Shown piece after piece: positions 5,625 through 13,002 of a DNA stretch of 14,291 bases (position 1 is the stretch's first letter; every line of letters starts with the position of its first letter). The notes below the pieces were generated by a model. The model saw only the letters and a program-made list of their open reading frames with translations, searched no databases and had not been told where the DNA came from. Made by a program: the position numbers and the translations under genes. Origin of the DNA: WS-7 sp036505295 (GTDB lineage Bacteria; Eisenbacteria; RBG-16-71-46; SZUA-252); contig DASXTQ010000016.1 of assembly GCA_036505295.1 (NCBI GenBank), positions 1 to 14,291 on the forward strand, in the 5' to 3' direction.

Positions 5625-7370
5625 ATGAGAACCGCGGCGTCCGAATACCTAAGCCAAACTCAAATCATGTCTCGCCTGGGCGCGACCTTCGGCGCGCTCA
5701 TTCACGAGCAGGTCGCGGCCGTACGCCGCTTCCTCGACGATGAGACCAATTACGACTCGAGCGAGTTCCTCCCGATCGCCGAGCTTGCGGTGCGGCTCGT
5801 CGAGCGGAGCGCCGAATGGCTCGAGGTCAGCGAGATCGCGAGCCTCGCCCTCGAGATGAGAGAGACATTGGCGCAATTGAACCAGCTTAGGCCCGCCGAG
5901 CGCCAGGACGTGGTCACGCAGTGCCGGGTTGCGCTGGAGGCCGAGGAGCGCCTGGTCGAGCGCCTGCGCTCCGACGGGTTCGCGGCCCTGGTCGATCACG
6001 CGGGGCTGGTGAGCGACGCCCTGGACGGCCTGCGCGCGAATCTAAAGCAGGCACGCGCGCAGGAGCTCAACTCGGCCCGCGGCATGATCGACGACGCCAC
6101 GCCGGACGTGGGGAGCCAGGAAAACCTCCTTGCGCTTACCTTCGAGATCAAGAATTCCCTCATTCATCAGAATGAACGGATCGGATCGATGAGCGAGGTC
6201 GTCGGCGAGACGCTGGACGCCGCGCACTCGGCGCTGACCGAGTGGGACGTCGTTCAAAAGACCGTCGAGCGCGAGCGAATGTCACATGGAAAGAAGGCGA
6301 GCCAGCACCCGAGCCCTCTGGAGGGCAGATCGCAGACCATCAACCAGCGCCTCCAAGAAACGGCGTCGGGGCTGCGCACCATCTCCCATGAGCTGAACAT
6401 GCTGTTGGGCCTTCAGTACTCGCTCGAGCGAAGGGCCCGCGATCTGGACGAGCATCTCCTGTGGGAATTCCTGGATCCCCTCGACCGGTATCTCGACGAC
6501 ATATACACCGCCGCCCAATGCGGGAGCCGCGGCCAGAGGATGGGTCTCTCGATTCAGACCGGCGGCGTCGGTTTCGAGCCTGAGATCGGGGCGATCCTAC
6601 TCCCGCTGGTCCTGCGGCTCCTCGAGACGATGCAGCCTTTGACCGAAGCAGGTGAGACGCTCGAGATCCGGATCACGGCCGCCCGGGAAGGGCTCGAGGC
6701 GCGGCTTCAAATCGACGGACCGATCACATTCGATCTGGAGCCGGTCCGGCTCCTCGAAAACGCTCTGGAAGGCCTCGGAGGCTTTGCCTCGCTGAACGAA
6801 TCGCCCGGCGCGGGAACGAGCTTGAGGCTGCAGTTCCCCATGGCGAGATCGCTCCGGAGCTTCTTGATCGTGGAAGCTGGGGGGCAACGGATCGCGCTCC
6901 CCTGGAGTGCCGTGGAGCGAATCTATTCGAGCGATTCTGATCCCGCCTGGACGTCGGCCGGCAGTCCCAGGCGAATCTACTCGCTTGCGGCGCTCTTCGG
7001 CCGCGATCCAGCCTGGACGCCGGATGGGGCGCGGGCGGAGGCGAGTCCGTCGACGGACACCGCGGGCCGCGGCTCGAGAATCGAAACCGGCGGCGAGGGA
7101 CATCCGCTGGCGGTACTTCGGTCCGGGAGCGGGTCGGCGGTGGTCAGCTTCGACCGGCTCGTGTGGCGCGAGAACGCGCGCTTGAAGCCCCTTCCTCCGA
7201 GGCTCTTTCCCGTCGAGGAAGTCCTCGGAGGCATCTTGACTCCCAATTCCGGCATCACGCTCGTGTTGAACCCAAGCGCCCTCCTGAAACGTACGCGCGC
7301 GGAAAGCGACCCGCCCACGGACGCCGCGGGCCCCGACGCGCACGCCGACCCGGAAGACGCCGCCTCGTGA
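5625..7370 (+). CDS. CheA-like protein lacking the histidine and ATP-site residues (probable pseudokinase)
   Basis: A 581-aa protein with CheA architecture. Residues 48-82 resemble a P1/HPt helix pair (compare HSLKGSAGFLGLEEIA), but the phosphorylated His aligns with Arg57, and Lys-Gly with Glu60-Arg61. Residues about 230-300 look like the P3 dimerisation helices. Residues about 300-400 follow the kinase domain: MGLSIQTGGVGFEPEIGAIL corresponds to the segment before the N box, but the HxxRNAxDHG motif is replaced by RLLETMQPL and no DxGxG loop follows. Only the terminal GAGTSLRLQFPM (GxGT at 395-398) persists. Residues about 405-570 are a CheW-like P5 domain (FLIVEAGGQRIALPWSAVERI) with a Ser/Gly-rich insertion. 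Catalysis is therefore unlikely and a scaffold role more likely. The gap to the previous gene is 28 bp. GAGAGG lies 4 nt before ATG 5625; ATG 5667 is an alternative start. Confidence 0.8.
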   Translation: MRTAASEYLSQTQIMSRLGATFGALIHEQVAAVRRFLDDETNYDSSEFLPIAELAVRLVERSAEWLEVSEIASLALEMRETLAQLNQLRPAERQDVVTQCRVALEAEERLVERLRSDGFAALVDHAGLVSDALDGLRANLKQARAQELNSARGMIDDATPDVGSQENLLALTFEIKNSLIHQNERIGSMSEVVGETLDAAHSALTEWDVVQKTVERERMSHGKKASQHPSPLEGRSQTINQRLQETASGLRTISHELNMLLGLQYSLERRARDLDEHLLWEFLDPLDRYLDDIYTAAQCGSRGQRMGLSIQTGGVGFEPEIGAILLPLVLRLLETMQPLTEAGETLEIRITAAREGLEARLQIDGPITFDLEPVRLLENALEGLGGFASLNESPGAGTSLRLQFPMARSLRSFLIVEAGGQRIALPWSAVERIYSSDSDPAWTSAGSPRRIYSLAALFGRDPAWTPDGARAEASPSTDTAGRGSRIETGGEGHPLAVLRSGSGSAVVSFDRLVWRENARLKPLPPRLFPVEEVLGGILTPNSGITLVLNPSALLKRTRAESDPPTDAAGPDAHADPEDAAS

Positions 7371-9148
7371 GAGCCCTCCAGATCGAGCGCTTGGGACCGC
7401 GGGACGATTTCCATTTCGCGCTCCGGGGAGTCATCGACGCGGAAGGGGCGCGCTCGCTCGATCGCCTCCTCCTCAATTGCCAGGGACGAAGCGCACCGTG
7501 CGTGCGACTCGATTTCGCGCAAGTCGAGAGCATCTCGACCCTCGGCATCTCGGTCTTGAGCCGTTGGGGGCGCGTGTACGAGAAGACCGAGCGCCGAATC
7601 GAGCTGAACGGTTTGGCGCCGGAGGTCCAGGCGACGCTTCAGCAGTCCGGGGCGATCGTCTACGTCGCGAACACGCTGCCCGCAGCGGGGGCCGTCTCCG
7701 TCGCGGCCGAGTCCGCCCCAAGGCCCCCCGTTCCGGGGCCGCCCGCACGCTTTGTGGAGCCCCCCGCCCGCCTTGTGGAGCCCCCCGGGATCATGATCGA
7801 GCACGGTCCCGCGAGGCCTTTCCAGGAAACGCCGGCCGATGCCCCCGCCGGCCCGGAGCTGGCGTCGCTCCAATCGAAGCTCAAGCGAAAGATCGTCGAA
7901 TTCCGAAATCTGTTCGAGATCACCCAAGCCCTCAACCTCGCGCAAGACTTGGACGAGGTCCTGAACCTCTTCGGTCTGAGCGTCATGGGCCAGTTCGGCT
8001 TGGAGCGGCTCGCTCTTTTTCTCAGCGATCCCGACAAGGACGGCCACCTGGTCCCTCGCCACGTGCGCGGGTTCGCGCAGAACCATTTTCAGGATTTCAC
8101 CGTCCCATGGACCGCGTTTCGAAGGTTCGCCCCCGATCGCTCGTTCGTGAACCTTCACGACATGGAGGGCAAGCAGAACGGCTCCGAAGAAATCGAGGCG
8201 TTGCGGGAGTCGGGGTTCGAATGGGCCATCCTGCTCTGGGTCCGTCGCGATCTGGAGGGGGTGCTCTTCCTCGGGGGCCGCGGCAGCCGGAAGAAATTCG
8301 AGGAGGATGAGCGCGACCTCTTGACCATTCTCTCGCACCAGGGAGCCGTTGCGATCTCGAACGCAAGGGTTCAGCGGGCCCAGGAGGAGCGGAATCTCGG
8401 ACTCGTCCGCGGGATGATGGCGCTGATCGAGAGCCGCGATGGATACGCGAAGGGCAGCACGGAGCGCGTTGTCCGGTACGTGAGCGCGGTAGCTCGCCTC
8501 CTCGATTATCCGAAGGAATACCTGAAGTCGCTCGTGTACGGAGCGGTGCTTCGCGACATCGGGATGATTACGGTGAGCGGGCTCATCTTGAAGAACCCCG
8601 CGCATCTCTCGGAAGAGGAGTGGGCGCTCATCAAGCAGCACCCCCTTCGCGGGGCCCAGATCCTCGAGGAGATGAACTTCCCGAAGGAAGTGATCGCGAT
8701 CGTCTTGAACCATCACGAGCGCTGGGGCGGGGAAGGATACCCCAATGGGATCCGCGGCCAGGAAATCCCGCTGGGAGCGCGGATCGTCTCGCTCGTGGAC
8801 GCCTATGTCGCCATGACGAGCGAGCGGCCCTATCGCCGGGCGCTTCCCTACGAGAAGGCGCGTCAGGTGATCGCGGAAAACTGGGGCAGCCCCTTCGATC
8901 CGAGCGTCATCGAGGTGTTCCTGACCGTTCTCGACAAGATCGAACGCCGTACGCGTTTACGGGAGGGCCAGCCACTGCCCGGAGCGCCCGGAGCCGCGGC
9001 GGGCGCCGAGCCCGGACCCGCAGGCGGTTCGGCGGCTCTGGATCCTCTCGCCTCGGGCGCCACGATTCCCCATGAGAAGGACCCCGCTTCGGACGCCTCC
9101 ACCCGACTCGGGTCCGGGCCCACGATGGAGGCGGAGACACGCCGATGA
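7367..9148 (+). CDS. STAS-GAF-HD-GYP protein with a degenerate HD motif
   Basis: A 593-aa cytoplasmic protein. The GTG start overlaps the previous stop as GTGA, and it is the only start that puts the STAS domain at the N terminus. Residues 1-95 are an anti-σ-factor-antagonist-like STAS domain. At the SpoIIAA phosphoserine site the sequence is SISTLG, with Thr58 in place of Ser. A Pro-rich linker with a tandem repeat follows (about 105-160), then a GAF domain (about 180-335) and an HD-GYP domain (about 340-530). HD-GYP domains cleave cyclic di-GMP. Here the metal-binding HD is Arg396-Asp397 (LRDIGM for LHDIGK), while NHHERW, GEGYP (Y458) and RPYR remain, so hydrolysis is doubtful and a regulatory or binding role more likely. 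The C-terminal 60 residues are low-complexity. It is paralogous to the next gene over the GAF and HD-GYP parts. Confidence 0.85.
   Translation: MRALQIERLGPRDDFHFALRGVIDAEGARSLDRLLLNCQGRSAPCVRLDFAQVESISTLGISVLSRWGRVYEKTERRIELNGLAPEVQATLQQSGAIVYVANTLPAAGAVSVAAESAPRPPVPGPPARFVEPPARLVEPPGIMIEHGPARPFQETPADAPAGPELASLQSKLKRKIVEFRNLFEITQALNLAQDLDEVLNLFGLSVMGQFGLERLALFLSDPDKDGHLVPRHVRGFAQNHFQDFTVPWTAFRRFAPDRSFVNLHDMEGKQNGSEEIEALRESGFEWAILLWVRRDLEGVLFLGGRGSRKKFEEDERDLLTILSHQGAVAISNARVQRAQEERNLGLVRGMMALIESRDGYAKGSTERVVRYVSAVARLLDYPKEYLKSLVYGAVLRDIGMITVSGLILKNPAHLSEEEWALIKQHPLRGAQILEEMNFPKEVIAIVLNHHERWGGEGYPNGIRGQEIPLGARIVSLVDAYVAMTSERPYRRALPYEKARQVIAENWGSPFDPSVIEVFLTVLDKIERRTRLREGQPLPGAPGAAAGAEPGPAGGSAALDPLASGATIPHEKDPASDASTRLGSGPTMEAETRR
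7742..7783 (+). repeat. Two-copy 21-bp tandem repeat inside the STAS-GAF linker
   Basis: Two in-frame 21-bp units encode PARFVEP and PARLVEP (residues 126-139). They share TTGTGGAGC at 7752-7760 and 7773-7781. A decayed third Pro-Ala-Arg-Pro-Phe motif follows in the protein. This looks like a flexible Pro-rich linker expanding by slippage. Confidence 0.75.
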
Positions 9149-10812
9149 CCCCCGAGAGCTTGAAACCGGCCCTCGAGACCCGCGAAGGCAAGCAGAAGCG
9201 GACGATCCTCGTCGTCGACGACGACCGGCGCGTCGTGGATCTTCTGCAAATCTCCCTGTCGCAGAACGGCTATCAGGTGACGAGCGCTTCCACCGGTGAG
9301 GAAGCGCTCGAGGCGGTGCGCCGGGAAGCTCCGGATATGGTCATTCTCGATTTGAGGCTCCCGAAGAAGAACGGGTATGAAGTCTGTGCGGCGCTGAAGA
9401 GTTCGAAGGAGACCTCCGCGATCCCGGTCATCATGGTCTCCGCGACCGCCGAGGTCGACGCGCGGCTGCAGGGCCTCATGCACGGCGCGGATGACTACCT
9501 GACGAAACCCTTCTCGCCGAAGGAACTCCTCATCAAGGTGCGCCGCATTTTCGAGAGGATGGAAAAAGCCGAGGTCCTGAACACCAAGAACCGGGAGCTC
9601 GAGACGGAGGTGGCCCGGAATCGCGAGGACCTGGTGGTCCGCAACAAGGAGCTCCGCTTCCAGGTGTTCAGCCTCGAGACCCTGATGGGCCTCACCCACC
9701 AGCTCAATTCTTCGCTCGATCTCGATTCCCTGATGGGTACGCTGATTCTGAGCGTTGTGGGCCAGCTCCGCGTGAACTCCGCCTGCCTGTTCCTGAGCGA
9801 CTCGCGCGAGAATCCGAAACGGCTGGATGCCTGGACCTTCAAGGGCGTGAAGGAGGAACTGGTTCGTTCGATCTCGTTCGCCTACGACGATGATTTCGCC
9901 CAGGCGATCCGGCCGGTCGACGGCGAGGAAACGCGTCCGATCCGGCTGCAAGAGTTGTCGGAGGATCCGTCCCTCGAGCACGACGTCGGGCCGCTCTACG
10001 CGGCCGGATTCACGCTCGCCTGTCCGGTCATGATGAAGGAGAAGCTCACCGCCATTCTGGCCGTCGGCGAAAAGGTGAGCGGGCAGGACTTTCAGTCCAC
10101 CGATCTCGAGATGGTGAAAGCGCTCTCCGAGTCGGCAGGCATCGCGATCGAGAACGCGCGGTTGTTCAAGGACCTTCAAGACACGTATCTCGCAACCGTT
10201 CGAGTCCTGGTCTCGACGATCGAGGCGAAGGATCCGTACACGCACGGACATACCGAGCGCGTGGCGCAGTACGCGGTCGGGATCGCGAAGGCGATGGATT
10301 TCGGCTCGGACGAGATCCAGACGATCCAGCTGGGTGCGATCCTTCACGACATCGGCAAGCTCCACACGAGCGACTCGATCTTGCACAAGCCCGGAGCACT
10401 GACCGACGAAGAGTGGCGCCTCGTCAAGGCACATCCCGTTCGCGGGGCGCAAATGCTCCAGGGCGTGAAGTTCCTCGAGAAGGCGACCGACCTGGTCCGC
10501 CACCACCACGAGCGGGTCGATGGAAAGGGCTACCCCGACGGCCTGCGCGGCGACGAAATCACCATCGGGGCGAAGATCGTGAACGTGGCGGATGCGTTCG
10601 ACGCGATGACCACGGAGCGTCCCTATCGCGCCGGCCTCACCATCGACCAGGCGGTCGATCAGATGCAGCAAAAGGCCGGCACCCAATTTGCCGCGGAAGT
10701 GGTCGAGGTGCTGGTGCGCGCGCTCAGCGACGGGAGCATCCAGTTGATCCGGAACCCCACGGTCTTCGACGATTCGGTCAGGGCCACCACATTCGGCGAC
10801 CGCGGCCGCTAG
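9145..10812 (+). CDS. Response regulator with REC, GAF and intact HD-GYP domains (probable cyclic-di-GMP phosphodiesterase)
   Basis: A 555-aa cytoplasmic protein. Residues 20-135 are a receiver domain with the acidic triad Asp25-Asp26-Asp27, phosphoacceptor Asp69 in VILDLRLP, Ser99/Thr101 and Lys120 in TKPF. A coiled-coil-like linker (about 135-170) leads to a GAF domain (about 175-325). The HD-GYP domain (about 330-530) has all expected residues: HTERV, HDIGK (His401-Asp402), HPVRGAQ, HHHERVDGKGYPDGLRG (GYP at 462-464), DAFDAM and RPYR. The family hydrolyses cyclic di-GMP to pGpG or GMP. The ATG overlaps the previous stop as ATGA, with GGAG at 9133-9136. It is the last gene of the operon and its only member with a full set of catalytic and phosphoacceptor residues, so it is the likely output. 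The kinase that would phosphorylate Asp69 is not in the window. Confidence 0.92.
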   Translation: MTPESLKPALETREGKQKRTILVVDDDRRVVDLLQISLSQNGYQVTSASTGEEALEAVRREAPDMVILDLRLPKKNGYEVCAALKSSKETSAIPVIMVSATAEVDARLQGLMHGADDYLTKPFSPKELLIKVRRIFERMEKAEVLNTKNRELETEVARNREDLVVRNKELRFQVFSLETLMGLTHQLNSSLDLDSLMGTLILSVVGQLRVNSACLFLSDSRENPKRLDAWTFKGVKEELVRSISFAYDDDFAQAIRPVDGEETRPIRLQELSEDPSLEHDVGPLYAAGFTLACPVMMKEKLTAILAVGEKVSGQDFQSTDLEMVKALSESAGIAIENARLFKDLQDTYLATVRVLVSTIEAKDPYTHGHTERVAQYAVGIAKAMDFGSDEIQTIQLGAILHDIGKLHTSDSILHKPGALTDEEWRLVKAHPVRGAQMLQGVKFLEKATDLVRHHHERVDGKGYPDGLRGDEITIGAKIVNVADAFDAMTTERPYRAGLTIDQAVDQMQQKAGTQFAAEVVEVLVRALSDGSIQLIRNPTVFDDSVRATTFGDRGR

Positions 10813-11049
10813 GCTACCGCGGCGCTCCTCCCGTTGACGCCCGGCGAAGCCGCCGAGCAAGAGCCTTTTGACTCGACCCACGAGATCCCGGCTCGCGTCC
10901 TCGCGTCAACGACCGGCACCATCGTCCGAACGCGACCTTCCGGCGTCGGGAGCCACCCGCCCCGCGTTAGTTCCTGTGGCATAGAGGCCTCCCCCTCGGC
11001 GTGCGCTGTTCGCTGTTGATCGGCACGCCGGTTGCGATGCTGCCATGGC

Positions 11050-11135
11050 GGCGGGACGCTCTCTGTTTGGGGGAGAGCACTGCGGAGTCGGGGCCGCGGT
11101 GTGATGAAGCCGAGGAGGCAAAGAGGCGTCCCGCC
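11050..11135. other. Candidate structured RNA element or compound inverted repeat
   Basis: GGCGGGACGC (11050-11059) is exactly complementary to GCGTCCCGCC (11126-11135). Between these arms are two local hairpins: GCTCTC/GAGAGC (11058-11063 with 11073-11078) and CACTGCGG/CCGCGGTG (11078-11085 with 11094-11101, one G-T pair). There is also a weak GCC/GGC stem near 11109-11119. Together they could form a multi-branched fold of about 86 nt. It matches no RNA family I recognise, and high GC makes chance stems common. Confidence 0.3.
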
Positions 11136-11225
11136 TTGAAGTTATAGTGGGGGTAGGCGCGGTCGGTAGACCCGGCATCTGCGTTTCCAGCCGGTCCTCC
11201 GCGGTCGCGCCGCCCTCATTTTTCG

Positions 11226-11254
11226 TTGACCCCTCCGGCCGCGTTCGATATCTT
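11226..11254 (+). promoter_or_regulatory. Candidate σ70 promoter of the atp operon
   Basis: TTGACC (11226-11231), a 17-bp spacer and TATCTT (11249-11254) give five of six and four of six matches at the optimal spacing. Transcription from about 11261 would leave a leader of about 97 nt before the first ATP synthase gene at 11358. Confidence 0.5.
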
Positions 11255-11357
11255 CTTCCGCTCGAAGTCGACGGTACTATTCCTCCTGCAAACACGGACG
11301 TTGGGCCTTTTGCGGCGTTCGGTTCGCCGCCGCGAGTTCGGCGCGCGGAGATCCCTG

Positions 11358-11588
11358 GTGGCCGGGAAGACACCGAAAAAGGTCACGGGCTGGCGGCAGG
11401 TGGGGCTGCTTTCGTCGATTCCGTTCATTCTCGCCCTGGCACCGATCATCGGACTTGTCATCGGGCAACAACTCGAGCGGCACTTTCGGGCTCCTTCCTG
11501 GCTGACCTACGTCTTGTGCGGTCTGGGATTCGTCGCGGGAGTGCGCGAGACGATCAAGATCGTCAAGCTTTCGCAACAGGAGGACTGA
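11358..11588 (+). CDS. atpZ: AtpZ/AtpI-family small membrane protein (ATP synthase gene 1)
   Basis: A 76-aa protein with two membrane helices (about residues 16-38 and 45-64) joined by a short loop, GQQLERHFRAPSW. This resembles the (G)xxLD/ExxxxTxPW loop of the AtpZ family that precedes F-type ATP synthase operons. In other bacteria AtpZ proteins are implicated, with AtpI, in c-ring assembly or cation supply. The GTG at 11358 was chosen because GCGGAG (11345-11350) lies 7 nt upstream. A longer in-frame reading from 11226 would overlap the predicted promoter and add an Arg-rich, non-native-looking N terminus. The next gene starts 8 bp after the stop. Confidence 0.82.
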   Translation: MAGKTPKKVTGWRQVGLLSSIPFILALAPIIGLVIGQQLERHFRAPSWLTYVLCGLGFVAGVRETIKIVKLSQQED

Positions 11589-11596
11589 CCCCCGAC

Positions 11597-12973
11597 ATGG
11601 AGCAGGCCCGCCCCGGGCGCGACATCCTGGATCGTGCGCTCCGGACCTCGTGGATCGCGGCGCTCGCGCTTGCCGCGACCGTGGCGCCCGGCCGTCCGCG
11701 TGACGCGGCGGCGATCCTCGCAGGCCAGCTCCTCGCGTTCCTCCACTTCATTTTCCTCCGCAAGATTGTGAAACTCTTCACAGAGGGGGGAAGGGATCCA
11801 CGCCTCGCGCTCACGATCGCGGCCAAGGTAACGCTCGTGTACGGGGGCCTCGCGGCGCTGATCACTCTGGGCGGCGTCCGCTATGTGCCGCTCTGCGCCG
11901 GCTTCGCGCTCCCGTTCCTCACGCTTTTCCTCAAATCCATCATGCTGGCCCTGGGTACCGGGCCGGCCTCGCTTACCGCACGGCGGGCAACCGAAACGGC
12001 CCGTTCCTTAGGGAACGCGGCCAAGCCCGCCGTGTTTCTCCTCCTCCTTGGCGCGGCGGCGCTCCTCGCTTTCTCGGCCCTTCCCGGGGCGGCGCTCGCC
12101 GACGAAGCGGTGCACGGCGCGCCGGCTGCCGAGGGCGCGCCGGCGACCCAAAGCGCACCGGCGGCCCAGCACGTCGAGGAGGGCGCCGCGGAGCTTCCGA
12201 ACTGGCTCGTGATCCTGCACGATTTCAACCCCGGGAACCCGGTCATCGACTGGCTCGAGAAGAATCAGGTCATCGTGTTCGCGTGGATCGCGGGGCTCCT
12301 CTTCCTCCTCGTGAGTTGGCTCGCCATGCGCAAGCCGAAGATGGTGCCGGGCCCCTTTCAGAACGGCATGGAGTGGATGGTCGAGAGCATGGAGGAGGTG
12401 TGCGGCGGGCTCCTCGGTCCGCAGATCGACAAACACTTTCCGCTTATCGGGGCGCTCTTCTTCTACATCCTCACGATCAACATGCTGGGGATCATCCCCG
12501 GGATGAAGTCGGCGACTTCCTCGCTCGACCTGACGCTGGCGCTGGCGCTGATCACGTTTCTCTACGTGCAGTTCTGGGGGATCCGGAACCTCGGGATCGT
12601 CGGCTACCTGGACCACCTCGCGGGGTCGCCCCGCGACGCGATCGGCTGGGCGATGCTCCCGGTGATGCTCCCGGTCCACATCCTGGGAGAGCTCGCCAAG
12701 CCCGTGAGCCTCTCCTGCCGACTCTTCGGCAACATTTTCGGCGAGGACACGCTCATCGTGGTGTTCGTCGGGGCCACGGCGCTCTTGATCAAGGCCTCCC
12801 TCGTCGCGCTCGCGGTACCGCCCATGGCCGGCATTACCGCGCTCTTCATGATGCTCCAGACGCTCACGAGCATCGTGCAGGCGCTGATTTTTTCCCTCCT
12901 CGCGACCGTGTACCTCTACATGATGTTGCCGCACGAGGCGCACGCGCACGAGGAGGCACACGAGACGCACTGA
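11597..12973 (+). CDS. atpB: ATP synthase subunit a (AtpB) with an in-frame N-terminal AtpI-like domain
   Basis: A continuous 458-codon frame. The ATG at 11597 is preceded by AGGAGGA (11578-11584). Residues 1-125 look like the AtpI subunit: four short membrane helices, including LLAFLHFIFLRKIVKLF and FALPFLTLFLKSIMLALG. Residues from about 146 look like a signal peptide (FLLLLGAAALLAFSALPGAALA), followed by an Ala/Pro/Glu linker and then a normal Fo subunit a. The essential arginine lies in AKPVSLSCRLFGNIFGE (Arg375 of this numbering), with ALIFSLLATVYLY in the last helix. Subunit a forms the proton half-channels against the c ring. No stop codon separates the two parts. Either they are one fused protein, or AtpB starts at GTG 12032 inside the frame (313 aa, with a cleavable signal as in some bacterial AtpB proteins) and AtpI has no stop of its own. 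Confidence 0.9.
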   Translation: MEQARPGRDILDRALRTSWIAALALAATVAPGRPRDAAAILAGQLLAFLHFIFLRKIVKLFTEGGRDPRLALTIAAKVTLVYGGLAALITLGGVRYVPLCAGFALPFLTLFLKSIMLALGTGPASLTARRATETARSLGNAAKPAVFLLLLGAAALLAFSALPGAALADEAVHGAPAAEGAPATQSAPAAQHVEEGAAELPNWLVILHDFNPGNPVIDWLEKNQVIVFAWIAGLLFLLVSWLAMRKPKMVPGPFQNGMEWMVESMEEVCGGLLGPQIDKHFPLIGALFFYILTINMLGIIPGMKSATSSLDLTLALALITFLYVQFWGIRNLGIVGYLDHLAGSPRDAIGWAMLPVMLPVHILGELAKPVSLSCRLFGNIFGEDTLIVVFVGATALLIKASLVALAVPPMAGITALFMMLQTLTSIVQALIFSLLATVYLYMMLPHEAHAHEEAHETH

Positions 12974-12985
12974 ATCGAAACCGTT

Positions 12986-12998
12986 GAGGAGGAGGTGA
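12986..12998 (+). promoter_or_regulatory. Extended Shine-Dalgarno sequence before atpE
   Basis: GAGGAGGAGGTGA contains AGGAGGTGA, a nine-base perfect complement to the 16S rRNA anti-Shine-Dalgarno tail, just 4 nt before the atpE ATG. It is the strongest ribosome binding site in the window, consistent with the need for many c subunits per complex. Confidence 0.8.
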
Positions 12999-13002
12999 AT
13001 CC

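Larger units (their letters stand above)
10813..11357. other. 545-bp intergenic region before the ATP synthase operon
   Basis: I see no convincing gene. Readings on either strand are short or have the Arg/Pro/Gly-heavy make-up of non-coding GC-rich DNA. The region holds an inverted-repeat cluster (11050-11135) and a candidate σ70 promoter (11226-11254). There is also a weak GCGG/CCGC hairpin (11201-11213) followed six bases later by five T (11219-11223), which could end the preceding operon's transcript. No clear strong terminator lies immediately after the HD-GYP gene. Confidence 0.5.

Noticed and set aside
7742..7783. Tandem repeat as a CRISPR or mobile-element footprint
   Set aside because: There are only two in-frame 21-bp units inside a coding linker, with no spacers, target duplication or transposase.
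6977..8716. 579-codon open frame on the minus strand opposite the CheA-like and STAS genes
   Set aside because: The opposite strand carries recognisable domains throughout; this reading has no motif and no ribosome binding site of note.
8863..10881. 672-codon open frame on the minus strand opposite the REC-GAF-HD-GYP gene
   Set aside because: It is a shadow of a gene with every expected catalytic residue; the translation is Arg/His/Asp-heavy and shows no domain.
11143..11148. TATAGT as a -10 box for the atp operon
   Set aside because: No -35-like hexamer lies 16-18 bp upstream; the pair at 11226-11254 is better.
10906..11373. 155-codon minus-strand frame in the intergenic region before atp
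   Set aside because: Arg/Ser/Pro/Gly-dominated composition with no hydrophobic core pattern. It crosses the inverted-repeat cluster and runs into the start of the AtpZ-like gene.
11147..11596. In-frame extension before the AtpI-like domain
   Set aside because: It overlaps the AtpZ-like gene and the predicted promoter; ATG 11597 has AGGAGGA upstream and starts the recognisable domain.
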